The notes beneath the pieces were generated by a model, which made no database searches, was not told the DNA's origin, and worked only from the letters and a program-made list of their open reading frames with translations. A stretch of 64,000 nt of DNA, from contig NZ_JACIEV010000005.1 in assembly GCF_014197105.1 (NCBI RefSeq), positions 124,001 to 188,000 of the forward strand, written 5' to 3'. The DNA is from Sphingomonas jinjuensis. GTDB taxonomy: Bacteria > Pseudomonadota > Alphaproteobacteria > Sphingomonadales > Sphingomonadaceae. Positions 34,035-42,955 of the stretch are shown here, piece by piece. The stretch's first letter is position 1, and each line of letters starts with the position of its first letter. The translations under genes and the position numbers were made by a program.

Positions 34035-34943
34035 CTGCAGATCATGCGCGATCGCGAGCGTGTTCGCATCTATATCCGGAGGGGGAAGGATGCGTCCTAG
34101 CTCCTCACCATTGTCCGTCAAAAGCACCACCTCTAGGTCGGCGATGAAAGGCGTGAATTTCATATGCGACCAATCGAACGCAGCTTCGAGCGTCCCTACC
34201 TTCAGGGTCGCGCGCTTGGCCTCCGGATTATCAGCGGGAGGTTTGGTCTTTAAGTATCCCTCGCCAGCGTTCATCAAGCCCGCGTCACGCAACAAAGCCA
34301 AGTCGGCGAACCCAAAACCATCACTTTTGAAGCGATCTTTCGGGATCCAACCATCGATCGTTGCAGCATAAACTCGCTGAAACACTTGGGCCGTTTGCTG
34401 ATCCATCTCGGATAGCACCCGCAGCGTACGTCGCGAGAATGACCCCTTTTTGAGGATTTCTCCTGCGAGCAGCCGACCAAAGGCATCGCGAAGCTCGCTG
34501 GAATACGCCTCGCCGGAATGGCGCCGAAACGCCGCCATCCAGTCATCATCGGGTACCTCTGCCGTGCGAAGCTCGTCATCGGTGGCCTCACCCAAACGGT
34601 GGGCAGCCGCACCCAGAACTGCAGCTTGGTTCGCGACAGTGGCCGCAGCCCCTTCCATAAGGTAGTCAGCCATAGCGGCAACGCGGTCAGGCTCAGCTAT
34701 GGCTGCCTCCGATGCTGCCTTCGCTAATGCAGTGCGAAAGGCGCTCTTGGCATCGGTCCTATCTCTGATGTCCTGCGCCTTGTCCTTCAGCCAGGCTTCG
34801 GGCCATTCCAGCGCCGCACCGAGGAGCTTGATGCCAGTAATTCGAAGCACACTCTCGGCCGCAGCCGGCGCTTTGACCTTAACGATGCCCCAAAAGATTT
34901 CGAGCATCCCACCTCCGGAGTGACGTTCGTTCGACTCATCCAT
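33966..34943 (-). CDS. DUF2806 family protein (moron)
   Basis: A 325-residue soluble protein with the DUF2806 core: ELRDAFGRLLAGEILKKGSF, FSRRTLRVLSEMDQQTAQVF, and the C-terminal beta domain. The family occurs in scattered islands and prophages and is of unknown role. It runs against the early genes and overlaps the LexA-like gene 3' end by 69 bases, and its DNA is less GC-rich than its neighbours, so it looks separately acquired. Start: ATG giving MDESNERHS; longer frames are spurious. Confidence 0.75.
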   Translation of the reverse strand: MDESNERHSGGGMLEIFWGIVKVKAPAAAESVLRITGIKLLGAALEWPEAWLKDKAQDIRDRTDAKSAFRTALAKAASEAAIAEPDRVAAMADYLMEGAAATVANQAAVLGAAAHRLGEATDDELRTAEVPDDDWMAAFRRHSGEAYSSELRDAFGRLLAGEILKKGSFSRRTLRVLSEMDQQTAQVFQRVYAATIDGWIPKDRFKSDGFGFADLALLRDAGLMNAGEGYLKTKPPADNPEAKRATLKVGTLEAAFDWSHMKFTPFIADLEVVLLTDNGEELGRILPPPDIDANTLAIAHDLQSEDFIVSITIDGQPFPLPPKSG

Positions 34944-35039
34944 CGTTACGAAATAGCAACTATTCGCCCTGTTGGAACAGGCACATAGCGGGAACGTGGT
35001 CGCTCCCCCGCCTACGGCGGAGCGGCGGGGGAGAGCCGC

Positions 35040-35729
35040 ATGATGCATCAGCCGATCGACATGGCCTGCACCCGATGGTGCATCCTGCGGATGAGCGGGC
35101 CTCGGACACTGGCGGTCGCTGATTCGCTGGCGGCAGTAGGCGTCGAAGCCTGGACACCCCGTCGAACCGAGAAGCGCCCGCATCCCTCCCGCAAGGCGAT
35201 CGGACCGGACGGCCGTCGCGCGACCGTTGAGATCGATGCACCAATTCTTCCGACCTACGTCTTCATCCGGGCGGTTCATCGCGATGAGGTGTTGGCGATC
35301 GCCGCTGACCCCGCCAGCCCGCACCCGCAATTCTCATTCCTACGTCGTGCCGATAACAGCATTCCCGAGGTCCGCGGCGCCGACGTGGCGGGTCTGCAGG
35401 AGGAAGAGCGGCGAGCGCAGGAGATAATCGACAAGCTGCGAGAGTGCGAGGGCCGCGAAGCCCGCCGCCGCGAGCGAGCAGCGCTGATGAAGACAGAGCG
35501 CGCACGGCAGAAGGCCTTGCGCATGGAACGCCGCGAGTTCAGCCCTCAGCAGACCGTGACGGTGGAAGGTATGCCCGCGTTGGGTGGGATGACGGGCATC
35601 GTCGAGAGCAGCGATGGGCGCTCAGCAGTGGTCCATTTCGGCGGATCGCTCACCATGACGATCGAGGCTTGGCGGCTGGCACCTGACCATGTACAGAGCG
35701 GGAACACATCTGTGGTTGCCGCTGCCTGA
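35040..35729 (+). CDS. NusG/RfaH-like protein, probable late antiterminator
   Basis: A 229-residue NusG-like protein. The NGN domain is at about 10-85: RWCILRMSGPRTLAVADSL, EAWTPRR, and APILPTYVFIR, matching the NusG strand order. A long charged linker follows, then a KOW-like domain (TVTVEGMPALGGMTGIVES, AVVHFGG). It lies immediately before the terminase genes, the place of antiterminator Q in lambda. It probably holds RNA polymerase in a processive form for late genes. The gene has GGGAGA before its ATG. Confidence 0.82.
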   Translation: MMHQPIDMACTRWCILRMSGPRTLAVADSLAAVGVEAWTPRRTEKRPHPSRKAIGPDGRRATVEIDAPILPTYVFIRAVHRDEVLAIAADPASPHPQFSFLRRADNSIPEVRGADVAGLQEEERRAQEIIDKLRECEGREARRRERAALMKTERARQKALRMERREFSPQQTVTVEGMPALGGMTGIVESSDGRSAVVHFGGSLTMTIEAWRLAPDHVQSGNTSVVAAA

Positions 35730-35781
35730 TGCGGCATTGGACCGCGCGATCTGGAGCCTAGCTCTTGCGCCCGTCCCTCCG

Positions 35782-35849
35782 CCGAAGCCACGCTTCGGTC
35801 ATTCTGCTACGCATTGGTAGAAGCGCGGTCGCGAGCCGCGTGGCGCTTC
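35782..35849 (+). promoter_or_regulatory. Two hairpins between the NusG-like gene and late genes
   Basis: Perfect 7-base stems at 35782-35788/35792-35798 (3-base loop) and 35820-35826/35843-35849. No strong T-tract, so possible factor-dependent stops or a loading site for the NusG-like protein, as qut sites are for Q. Confidence 0.45.
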
Positions 35850-35865
35850 CCCGCGGAGATCGCGC

Positions 35866-36045
35866 ATGGCCTCAACGCCCGCCCCCACCCGCGGCGAACG
35901 CTTGCGTCGGCTCGCCGATGAGCTGCTGACGCTTGCCGACGCGGTCGACCAGCCATCCCGCCACATCGAGCGCGCCGAGATGCTGATCGCCGAGGGCGAG
36001 CGCCTCGCGAAGGCGGTGTACGCCGTGTTCCGGGGCCGCGGCTAG
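35866..36045 (+). CDS. Small helical hypothetical protein
   Basis: A 59-residue helical, acidic-basic protein (GERLRRLADELLTLADAVDQ; IERAEMLIAEGERLAKAV). GGAGA is seven bases before the ATG. It lies between the NusG-like gene and the terminase, after the hairpin region. Not recognised; could be a late-gene leader product or small regulator. Confidence 0.55.
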   Translation: MASTPAPTRGERLRRLADELLTLADAVDQPSRHIERAEMLIAEGERLAKAVYAVFRGRG

Positions 36046-36227
36046 ACCGGCCGACCGGCCCCGCCGCCCGCCCCTCGGCGCCGCCAGGCCCCCCCGTTGG
36101 GTCCTCCCGGCGATCACGGGTAATACGGGGGGCGAAGTCCCGACGCGCGCGCGTCTTCCATGTCGCGATTTCACTACGCCTTTATATTTGGGTTTCGGGT
36201 TCACTCCCGGCCCCAGCGGGGAGCCGG
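36046..36227. other. Gene-free stretch upstream of terminase, candidate cos
   Basis: 182 bases with no gene. GC-rich blocks with CCCGT/ACGGG repeats give way to an AT-rich patch (about 36165-36200), the sort of bend-prone DNA that hosts IHF next to cosB. Lambda-type phages carry cos just before the small terminase gene, so this is the best place for it. The cut positions cannot be read from sequence. Confidence 0.4.
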
Positions 36228-36866
36228 ATGGCCCGACCAGCGAAGCCGAGGCCGGCGCCGCGGAAGCGCAAGTCCGACGAGATCATCGTCAATCTCGATG
36301 AGTTCGCTTCGCTCTGCGGCGTCACGACCGAGACGATGCGGTCGCACCTGCGCACCGCGCCGGCGAAGGCCCCCTGGATCTTGGAGCGTGGCGCGCGGGG
36401 TCGCGGCTACAAGATCGTGGCTCTCGCAGCGATCGAGTGGTGGAAGCAGAGAGCGGCCAGCGCCGGCGACGATGACGGGCGCGCCGCGAAGCTGGCCGAA
36501 CTGCGCCTCCAGCTGCTGGGCGGCGACGCTTCGGAAGACGACCTGCTGCTCACCGGGAAGCAGCGCGGCGACGAGTTCAAGGCCGGCCTCGCAGAACTCG
36601 AATATCGCGAGGCGATGGGCGAGCTGGTTCGCGTTCAGGACATCGAGGCCGAGACGGTCAACGCCATCATCGAGCTGCGCCGCCAGCTTCAGACCGTCGG
36701 CCAGGTCATTCGCCGACGGTTCTCACTCGATCGGGAGGTGCAGGACGCGATCGACGAGATGATCGCGGAGCGGCTGAGGCTGCTGGTGGAGGCGCTGGAT
36801 GCCGACGTCCCCGACATTGGCGACGCCGCGATCGACGACGCAGTCGATGAGGGCGGGATCGACTAG
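36228..36866 (+). CDS. Terminase small subunit (Nu1-like)
   Basis: A 212-residue protein with an N-terminal winged-helix Nu1-type DNA-binding domain (NLDEFASLCGVTTETMRSHL, then RGYKIVALAAIEWWKQR) that should bind cosB and recruit the large subunit. The middle and end are helical (REAMGELVRVQDIEAETV), typical for terminase oligomerisation. Its stop lies inside the large subunit open frame. Confidence 0.85.
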   Translation: MARPAKPRPAPRKRKSDEIIVNLDEFASLCGVTTETMRSHLRTAPAKAPWILERGARGRGYKIVALAAIEWWKQRAASAGDDDGRAAKLAELRLQLLGGDASEDDLLLTGKQRGDEFKAGLAELEYREAMGELVRVQDIEAETVNAIIELRRQLQTVGQVIRRRFSLDREVQDAIDEMIAERLRLLVEALDADVPDIGDAAIDDAVDEGGID

Positions 36867-38997
36867 CTCTCACTCGCCTCATCCACGGCTGGGCGCGCTC
36901 TCGCTGCTGATGCAGCAGACGCGGGAGCCGCCACGGTTCGTTGATGCACGGGCAAGCATCCGCCGCTCCTTCGGCGAGGTCGTTTTCCCCGACAAAGTCA
37001 CGCCGATGGAGGCGGCCAACCTTCACCGCCACCTCCGCAACCCCGGCGCGTACAGCGGGCCGTGGCGCGACAGTCCGGAGCCGATGCAGCACCTGGTCGA
37101 TCCGACCAACAATCTCGCGATGGGTAGCGCCTATTCGATTGTGGCGGTCATGGGCCCGTCGCAGATGGGTAAGTCCGAGATCGGCAACAACTGGCAGCTT
37201 CACTGCGTCCTCTACGATCCCGCCGACATCGGCTTCTGGTCGCCGACGAAGGAACTCACGGCTCGCTATGTGACGAGCCAGATCGACAAGCTGCTCGACG
37301 AATGCCCCGATCTGTCCGCCCGGCAGCTCACGACCGTCAGCGCCGACAACATCTTCCTGAAGCAGTTCAAGGGCTGCGACTGGCATTTCCTTTGGCCTAC
37401 CGGCGCGAATTTTCGCGCGATCCCGTTCTCGCGGGGCCGGCAGGACGACTATGACGACTTCCCCGACGATATCGGCGAACAGGGCGACGCCGTTTCATTG
37501 TTCGAGGGCCGCACCACTTCGTTCCAGGGATACGGCTGGAAGCTGTACGTCAACTCCAGCCCGAAGAAAGGCACCAAGCGCGGCATAGAGCCGCTCGTCG
37601 CCGGTGGTACCTCGAAGCGGTGGTGGGTGGACTGCCTCCACTGCCACGATCCCTTCGAGATGTCGTGGGAGCGGCTGACCTTCGAGCGTAGCGGGACCGC
37701 GCTGGACGCCGCCAACACCGTCGAGATGACCTGTCCGTCCTGCGGTGGGTCGCACATGCAGGCCGACAAGCTCCGGCTGATGGCGACGGGTCGGTACATT
37801 GGCAAAGGCGAGACTGCGGTTTCCTGGTCGTCAGGATCGAACAGCGGCAAAACGGGCGAGCTCGAGGCAAACACCACCGACAGCTATTGGTGGGACGGCG
37901 TCTTCGGCCTGGCGCCTTGGGCGAGTCTGGCGCGGCAGTATCGAACGGCTGAACTGCGCTTCGAGGAGCACCAGGATGAAGGGCCGCTCAAGTCCTTCTT
38001 CCAGACCAAGGTCGGCCGAAACTACGTCAGCCGGACGAGTGGCGACGCGCCGGTGACCGTCGATATGCTTGCCGAGCGCGCCCGTGCCGCCGGCTACAGC
38101 CTCGGCCAGGTGCCAGATGGTGTTGTCGCGATCACGATGACCGTCGACCTCGGTATCGATCGATTCTCGTGCATGGCGGTCGGTCATGGCGTCGGCAATC
38201 GCGCCTGGATCATAGACCGCTTCGATATTCTGACGCTCGGCGACGGCATCACGAAGGTTGAGCCATTCCGACGTCGCGAGCACTGGTCGGTGCTCTACGA
38301 GAAGGTCCTGAAACGCACCTATCCGCTGCAGCGAGACCCGAGCTTGCGCATGCGCGTGCTGAGCACCGGCATCGATACCGGTGGCAGCGATGACGCGACC
38401 GACAATGCCTATGCCTGGTGGCACGACATGGTCACCGGCAGCCGCAAGGAAGGCAGGGCCGCCCTGCCCGCAAGCGTCATCACGCTGCTGAAGGGCGGCA
38501 ATCGCCCAGCGGGGCGCCTGCTGCCGGCGCCAACGGTCGATGCGAAGCGGCAGGTTAAGGGCGCCCCGGAGTGCGAACTCTTCGTGCCGAACGTCAATCG
38601 GATGAAGGACATCGCCGATTACCGCCTTCGGCGCCCACTTCCGGGCCCCGCCTTCGTGGGACTGCCAATCGACATCTCCGCGAAGCACCTCGACGAGCTG
38701 CGCGCGGAGGAGAAGGTCGAGGGCGTCTGGGAAAAGCCGGAAGGCGTTCGCAACGAGAGCTGGGATCTCTTCATCTACTCGCTGGTCGTGATGCTCCGGC
38801 TGGTCGGGCTCGATCAAAACCTCAGCCGGGTGCCGCAGTGGGCCCGGCCTCCCCGCCCCAGCGCGCCGGCGACCGCCGCGCCACCGGGTGACGACGACAA
38901 GCCGCCGCCTGATCGCCCAACGATCACGGTTTCGCGCCCGAGCGCGCCCGCCAAGCCGAAGCCGCGCCGCGCAGTCCGCGTGGTGCGATCCAGCTGA
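36847..38997 (+). CDS. Terminase large subunit (lambda gpA family)
   Basis: DNA packaging motor and nuclease, about 716 residues. The ATPase domain has Walker A GPSQMGKS near residue 100 and an acidic Walker B-like region; zinc-binding pairs CLHC and CPSC follow near 265 and 297; the C-terminal nuclease domain has VDLGIDRF near 435 and a late helical region. The C-terminus is proline-rich. The start is uncertain: ATG at 36847 overlaps the small-subunit gene and ATG at 36910 is an alternative. Confidence 0.92.
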   Translation: MRAGSTSSHSPHPRLGALSLLMQQTREPPRFVDARASIRRSFGEVVFPDKVTPMEAANLHRHLRNPGAYSGPWRDSPEPMQHLVDPTNNLAMGSAYSIVAVMGPSQMGKSEIGNNWQLHCVLYDPADIGFWSPTKELTARYVTSQIDKLLDECPDLSARQLTTVSADNIFLKQFKGCDWHFLWPTGANFRAIPFSRGRQDDYDDFPDDIGEQGDAVSLFEGRTTSFQGYGWKLYVNSSPKKGTKRGIEPLVAGGTSKRWWVDCLHCHDPFEMSWERLTFERSGTALDAANTVEMTCPSCGGSHMQADKLRLMATGRYIGKGETAVSWSSGSNSGKTGELEANTTDSYWWDGVFGLAPWASLARQYRTAELRFEEHQDEGPLKSFFQTKVGRNYVSRTSGDAPVTVDMLAERARAAGYSLGQVPDGVVAITMTVDLGIDRFSCMAVGHGVGNRAWIIDRFDILTLGDGITKVEPFRRREHWSVLYEKVLKRTYPLQRDPSLRMRVLSTGIDTGGSDDATDNAYAWWHDMVTGSRKEGRAALPASVITLLKGGNRPAGRLLPAPTVDAKRQVKGAPECELFVPNVNRMKDIADYRLRRPLPGPAFVGLPIDISAKHLDELRAEEKVEGVWEKPEGVRNESWDLFIYSLVVMLRLVGLDQNLSRVPQWARPPRPSAPATAAPPGDDDKPPPDRPTITVSRPSAPAKPKPRRAVRVVRSS

Positions 38998-39009
38998 GGA
39001 GCCACCGCC

Positions 39010-39267
39010 ATGGCCGACGCCGGCATCACCTTCGCGATCGCTAGCGACCGCGTTGCGCAGTACCTCGCGGCGGAAACCGCGGTTCTGGCCGGTCAGTCGA
39101 CGCGGTTCGCCGATGGTCGCGAGCTGACCCGCGCGGATCTACGCGAGATCCGCGAAGGTCTGGCTTATTGGCAGGCGCACGTCGATCGACTGAACCCGAA
39201 CCCGCCGGCGATGCCGCTGCGTCGCGCCGTCGGGCGGGTCCGACCCGGCCGGTATCGGATGCGCTGA
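39010..39267 (+). CDS. gpW-like head-tail connector
   Basis: An 85-residue small basic protein between terminase and portal, as lambda gpW is. Helices (ASDRVAQYLAAETAVLAGQ) and the ADLREIREGLAYWQAHVDRLN segment resemble the gpW family, which plugs the portal after packaging. An ATG follows a GAGG-type ribosome site. Confidence 0.75.
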   Translation: MADAGITFAIASDRVAQYLAAETAVLAGQSTRFADGRELTRADLREIREGLAYWQAHVDRLNPNPPAMPLRRAVGRVRPGRYRMR

Positions 39268-39268
39268 C

Positions 39269-40954
39269 GTGAAGGTAACGGCTTCGCCCAGCCTCATCGA
39301 TCGCGCCGTGGCGTTCGTAAACCCGCGAGCCGGCCTCGCGCGCATGGAGGCACGCACGCGTCTCGCCGCCAGCGCCGCCGTGTTCGGCAGCAGCGGCGGC
39401 TATCGCGGCGCACAGCCGGATCGCAGCGCACGTCGCGGCTGGTTTGCGCGCGCGCGCTCGGCGAACGCGGACACACTGCCCAATGCCGAGCGGCTTCGCG
39501 CCGAGCAGCGCGACGCAGCGATGAATCAGCCGATCGCCACCGCGGCGATCAACCGCAAGACGACGTTCGTCATCGGCACCGGCCTCATGGCGATCCCGGC
39601 CGTCAACGGAGCGGCGCTGGGTCTGTCCGACGACGAGCAGGAGGAGTGGGAGCAGCGGATCGCCTCCGACTACGACGCTTATATGGCGTCGAAGGACGTC
39701 GACGCCGCGCGGCAGGCGACGGGATACGGCGTGCAGTCGATCATCGAGCGCGGGGCGATGACTTCCGGAGACATTCTTGCGCTCCGGGTCATGCCGACCA
39801 GCCAGCCCGGCCGAGTGATTGAGACGGCATGGAAGCTGGTGGAGGCCGATCGGCTTCGCAATCCTCGACAGGTCCAAGATGGGGCGGTCGATGCGCGGAC
39901 CGGCAACCGCATTATCGGTGGCGTCGAGCTGGATGCCTTCGACGCCCCGGTGGCCTATCACATTTTGCGCCAGCATCCTGGCGACCTGCAGGTGAACGCC
40001 GCAGCGAACCAGGAGCCTGAGCGCATCGAAGCCTGGGACCGGGCGCTCGACCTTCCGCGCGTCGTTCACGTCTACAAGAAGGAACGGCCGGAGCAGGTCC
40101 GCGGCGTTGGCATGCTCGCCACGGTGCTCGAGCCGCTGAAGATGGTGTCGGATCTGAGCGACGCCGAACTCTTCGCAGCCGTCATGTCGGCGATGATCGC
40201 CGTGGTTTATAAATCCCCAGGCGCGACACCGATGCCCGAGCCTGATTATGGCGACGAAACGGGCGTCGCCAGCGGCGACGAAGCTGCCGTCGCCTACGAC
40301 ATACCTCCGCCGGCGAACCAATACCGGTTCGAAAGCGGCTCGGTCATGGAGATCGACAGCGAAGCCGAGGTCGACATTAAATCGCCCGGCCGGCCAAATT
40401 CGGCCTTCGACCCGTTTTTCCAGGCGGTTGTGCGGCAGATCGGCGCGGCGACGGGCATTCCCGCCGGCGTCCTCATGCTCATGTTCAACTCCAGCTACAC
40501 CGCCAGCAAGGCGGAGCTCGAGGCGCTCTACCTCGAAGTTCGCGCAGAGCGTGCGTGGTTTGGCGGCGACTGGTGCGCGCCGACATTCGTCTGCTTCATC
40601 GCCGAGAAGGTCGCACGGGGCGACTATGTCATGCCCGGCTTCTTCCGTGATCCGGCCGTGCGAGCCGCCTGGACCGGTGTCGACTGGCGCGGCGACGGGA
40701 AGATCACGCTGAACCCGGCGCAGGAGGCCAACGGGTACAAGATCCGCCAGGATAATGGCTGGCAGACCGGCGAGGAGATCACCGCCGAACTGACCGGCGG
40801 CAGCTACCGCGAGAACATCCGCCGGCGCGGGCGTGAGCACCGCGCGTGGGTGTCTGAGGGGCTGCCCGTCGCGGTGTCGCCAGGCACGCCAGCAAGCGGC
40901 GCAAAGCCGCAGCCGGATGATCCCGGCGCCGACAAGAAGGACGACAAGGAATGA
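39269..40954 (+). CDS. Portal protein (lambda gpB family)
   Basis: Forms the dodecameric ring at one capsid vertex through which DNA is pumped. The 561 residues match the lambda portal family: DQAMNQPIATAAINRKTTFV-type N-terminal core (here AMNQPIATAAINRK), VYKKERPEQVRGVGMLATVL, and the central IPAGVLMLMFNSSYTASKAEL. GTG start next to the gpW stop. The stop overlaps the protease gene by four bases. Confidence 0.93.
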   Translation: MKVTASPSLIDRAVAFVNPRAGLARMEARTRLAASAAVFGSSGGYRGAQPDRSARRGWFARARSANADTLPNAERLRAEQRDAAMNQPIATAAINRKTTFVIGTGLMAIPAVNGAALGLSDDEQEEWEQRIASDYDAYMASKDVDAARQATGYGVQSIIERGAMTSGDILALRVMPTSQPGRVIETAWKLVEADRLRNPRQVQDGAVDARTGNRIIGGVELDAFDAPVAYHILRQHPGDLQVNAAANQEPERIEAWDRALDLPRVVHVYKKERPEQVRGVGMLATVLEPLKMVSDLSDAELFAAVMSAMIAVVYKSPGATPMPEPDYGDETGVASGDEAAVAYDIPPPANQYRFESGSVMEIDSEAEVDIKSPGRPNSAFDPFFQAVVRQIGAATGIPAGVLMLMFNSSYTASKAELEALYLEVRAERAWFGGDWCAPTFVCFIAEKVARGDYVMPGFFRDPAVRAAWTGVDWRGDGKITLNPAQEANGYKIRQDNGWQTGEEITAELTGGSYRENIRRRGREHRAWVSEGLPVAVSPGTPASGAKPQPDDPGADKKDDKE

Positions 40955-42459
40955 GCATGCGCTCTTTCAGCCGCGCGGGGATCACGCGTCGGCTCTTCAA
41001 CACGCCGCTTGCCGTGCTGCCCTCGACCGCCGCTATCGTGCTCGGCGTCGTCGGCCCGAGGTTCGATGTCAGTCAGCTGCTCCTGCACGCGGGCGGTGAT
41101 CAGGTTGGCATCGGCGAGCTTCAGCAGCGCGCCGCGACCGAAAGGCTCCAGATCGAGGCGCGGCAGAACGCCGATGGTCGCCGGCCGGACCTCAACGCCA
41201 CCGACGTGCTGCTGGTGCAGGATGGCGTCGCCCACATTGATGTCCGCGGCGAACTTGTTGCGGAGAACGGCGGCGGGGTCAGTCCCTCGTCGGGCTTCAC
41301 CGGCTACGATGCCGTCATGGCCGCGTGGGGCTTCGCGCAGCGCGACACCAACGTCCGCGGGATCGCAGTCGACATCAACAGCCCGGGCGGTGAGGTCGAC
41401 GATCTCATGGAGCTGGTCGCCGTGATGATGGCAGACCGCGGCAAGAAGCCGACGCGCGCCATCATCCGCGGTGTCGGGGCATCGGCGGCGTATGCGATCG
41501 CGGCCTGCTGCGACGAGATCACTGTCCAGGACCTAGGCTTCGCGGGCTCGGTGGGCGTGATCTGCATGCACGCCGACTTCTCCGCGCAGCTCGAGCAGGA
41601 GGGTGTCAAGGTCACCCTCATCCATGCCGGCGCGCATAAGGCCGACGGCAACCCGTTTGAAGCGCTTCCCGACGACGTCCGCGCCGAGATCCAGGCGCGG
41701 ATCGACCACTCATATTCGCGGTTCGTCGCTCACGTGGCGACCGCCCGGGGGATGAGCGAAGACGCTGTCCGCGCGACCGAGGCGCGCGTGTTTCAGGGCG
41801 AGGACGCCGTCAAGGCCGGCCTCGTCGACAAGGTCATGAGCTGGAGGGATTCGCAAGCCGAATTCCTCGCGGCCGTGAACGGCCGCCAGGCCAATCCCAA
41901 GCGGCCCCGAACGTCGGGCAACCGCGCATCTATGGAGACTGCAATGCCGGGTGAACCCGACAACGCGTCGGCGGCGGCCAGCCAGGTCCTCGCCGGCATC
42001 ACGAGCATGACGATCGTCGGCACGTCCGCCAATGCCACGGCCCTCGCAACGGCACTTGCCGCGGGCGGCTTCGGCGATATCGCCGTCACCGCGGTCGATG
42101 CTGCCGCCGGCGCCGGCGCCAACACCGAGGCGACCACCGCCGAGCGCACGCGCGTTCTCGCGCTGACCGACCTTTGCCCCGAGACAATCATGTCGGCCTC
42201 GCTGCGTGCCGCGATCGAGGGCGGACAGGACGCCGGTGCGTTCGCCATCGGCCTTGCGACCGCGGCTAAGACCCGCGGCGCCACGATGGGCGACCTCCGC
42301 GCGGGGGCCGTCCAGCCCGATCAGCTGCCGGAGACGGGCAAGGATGCGAAGGCTGGTACCGGCAAGACGGTGACCGGCGCAGAGCAGGCCACCGGCATCC
42401 TCGCGCTCGCCGCGTCGCTGGGACACCGGTCGGTGGCCCACCTCAAGCCGGCAGGCTGA
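40951..42459 (+). CDS. Head maturation protease and scaffold (SppA/S49, lambda gpC-like)
   Basis: A 502-residue fusion. Residues about 80-320 are an S49/SppA-type protease: AVDINSPGGEVDDL, VGASAAYAIAACCDEI (the nucleophilic Ser of ASAAY), GSVGVICMHADFS. The C-terminal 170 residues, from the internal ATG at 41944, are the scaffold that is also made separately. In lambda the equivalent pair is gpC and Nu3. The protease should remove scaffold before packaging. Confidence 0.9.
   Translation: MSMRSFSRAGITRRLFNTPLAVLPSTAAIVLGVVGPRFDVSQLLLHAGGDQVGIGELQQRAATERLQIEARQNADGRRPDLNATDVLLVQDGVAHIDVRGELVAENGGGVSPSSGFTGYDAVMAAWGFAQRDTNVRGIAVDINSPGGEVDDLMELVAVMMADRGKKPTRAIIRGVGASAAYAIAACCDEITVQDLGFAGSVGVICMHADFSAQLEQEGVKVTLIHAGAHKADGNPFEALPDDVRAEIQARIDHSYSRFVAHVATARGMSEDAVRATEARVFQGEDAVKAGLVDKVMSWRDSQAEFLAAVNGRQANPKRPRTSGNRASMETAMPGEPDNASAAASQVLAGITSMTIVGTSANATALATALAAGGFGDIAVTAVDAAAGAGANTEATTAERTRVLALTDLCPETIMSASLRAAIEGGQDAGAFAIGLATAAKTRGATMGDLRAGAVQPDQLPETGKDAKAGTGKTVTGAEQATGILALAASLGHRSVAHLKPAG
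41944..42459 (+). CDS. Internal-start scaffold protein (Nu3-like)
   Basis: In-frame internal start inside the protease gene. GGAG lies seven bases before this ATG and the resulting 171-residue protein (MPGEPDNASAAASQVLAG, helical and alanine-rich) ends with the protease. This is the lambda C/Nu3 arrangement. A start twelve bases upstream is also open but lacks the well-spaced ribosome site. Confidence 0.6.
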   Translation: MPGEPDNASAAASQVLAGITSMTIVGTSANATALATALAAGGFGDIAVTAVDAAAGAGANTEATTAERTRVLALTDLCPETIMSASLRAAIEGGQDAGAFAIGLATAAKTRGATMGDLRAGAVQPDQLPETGKDAKAGTGKTVTGAEQATGILALAASLGHRSVAHLKPAG

Positions 42460-42517
42460 GGCCCGCCGCGCGCATCTGCGGCCCTGAGGGCCGCGTCTCA
42501 GCAAAGGAATCAGCGCC

Positions 42518-42880
42518 ATGTACGCTCGCGCTCTCTACGCCTCGACCACCTCGACCGCTCCGGTCGAGATCATTCGGTCGGGCGCACCCAACACGAAGAA
42601 GGTCACGCTGCTCGCCGGCGCGGTCTACCCGATCGGCACCGTTCTCGGCGTCATCACCGCCAACAGCAAGGCAACCACGTCGGTCGCCGCAGCTGGCGAC
42701 GGCAGTCAGACGCCGGCTTATGTCCTCTCCTATACCGTCGACGCCACCGCCGGCGATGTGGAGGCCATGGCGATCGAAACCGGTGACCTCATCGGCTCCG
42801 CGCTGGTGCTCGGCGCCGGTCACACGCTCGCCAGCATCCGCGCTGGTCTGCGCGACAAGGGCATCACCTTCGACGGCTGA
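42518..42880 (+). CDS. Head decoration protein (lambda gpD-like)
   Basis: A 120-residue capsid-stabilising protein placed between scaffold and major capsid. It has the gpD features APNTKKVTLLAGAVYPIGTVLG near the start and DVEAMAIETGDLIG near the end. Trimers of such proteins bind the expanded capsid. Ribosome site AAGGA precedes the ATG. Confidence 0.85.
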   Translation: MYARALYASTTSTAPVEIIRSGAPNTKKVTLLAGAVYPIGTVLGVITANSKATTSVAAAGDGSQTPAYVLSYTVDATAGDVEAMAIETGDLIGSALVLGAGHTLASIRAGLRDKGITFDG

Positions 42881-42955
42881 CGCCGTCTCTCTCCCATCAT
42901 AGACGGCGGTCCGACGGTCGGTCGGGCCGCCCTTCCTCATTCGGAAAGGCCGGCC

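Noticed and set aside
35755..35840. tRNA-like looking stretch
   Set aside because: The stem-loops do not fold into a cloverleaf and no TTCGA-type T loop or anticodon arm is present.
39041..40840. 599-codon antisense frame opposite the portal gene
   Set aside because: It has the composition of a complementary shadow and lies wholly over the strongly supported portal.
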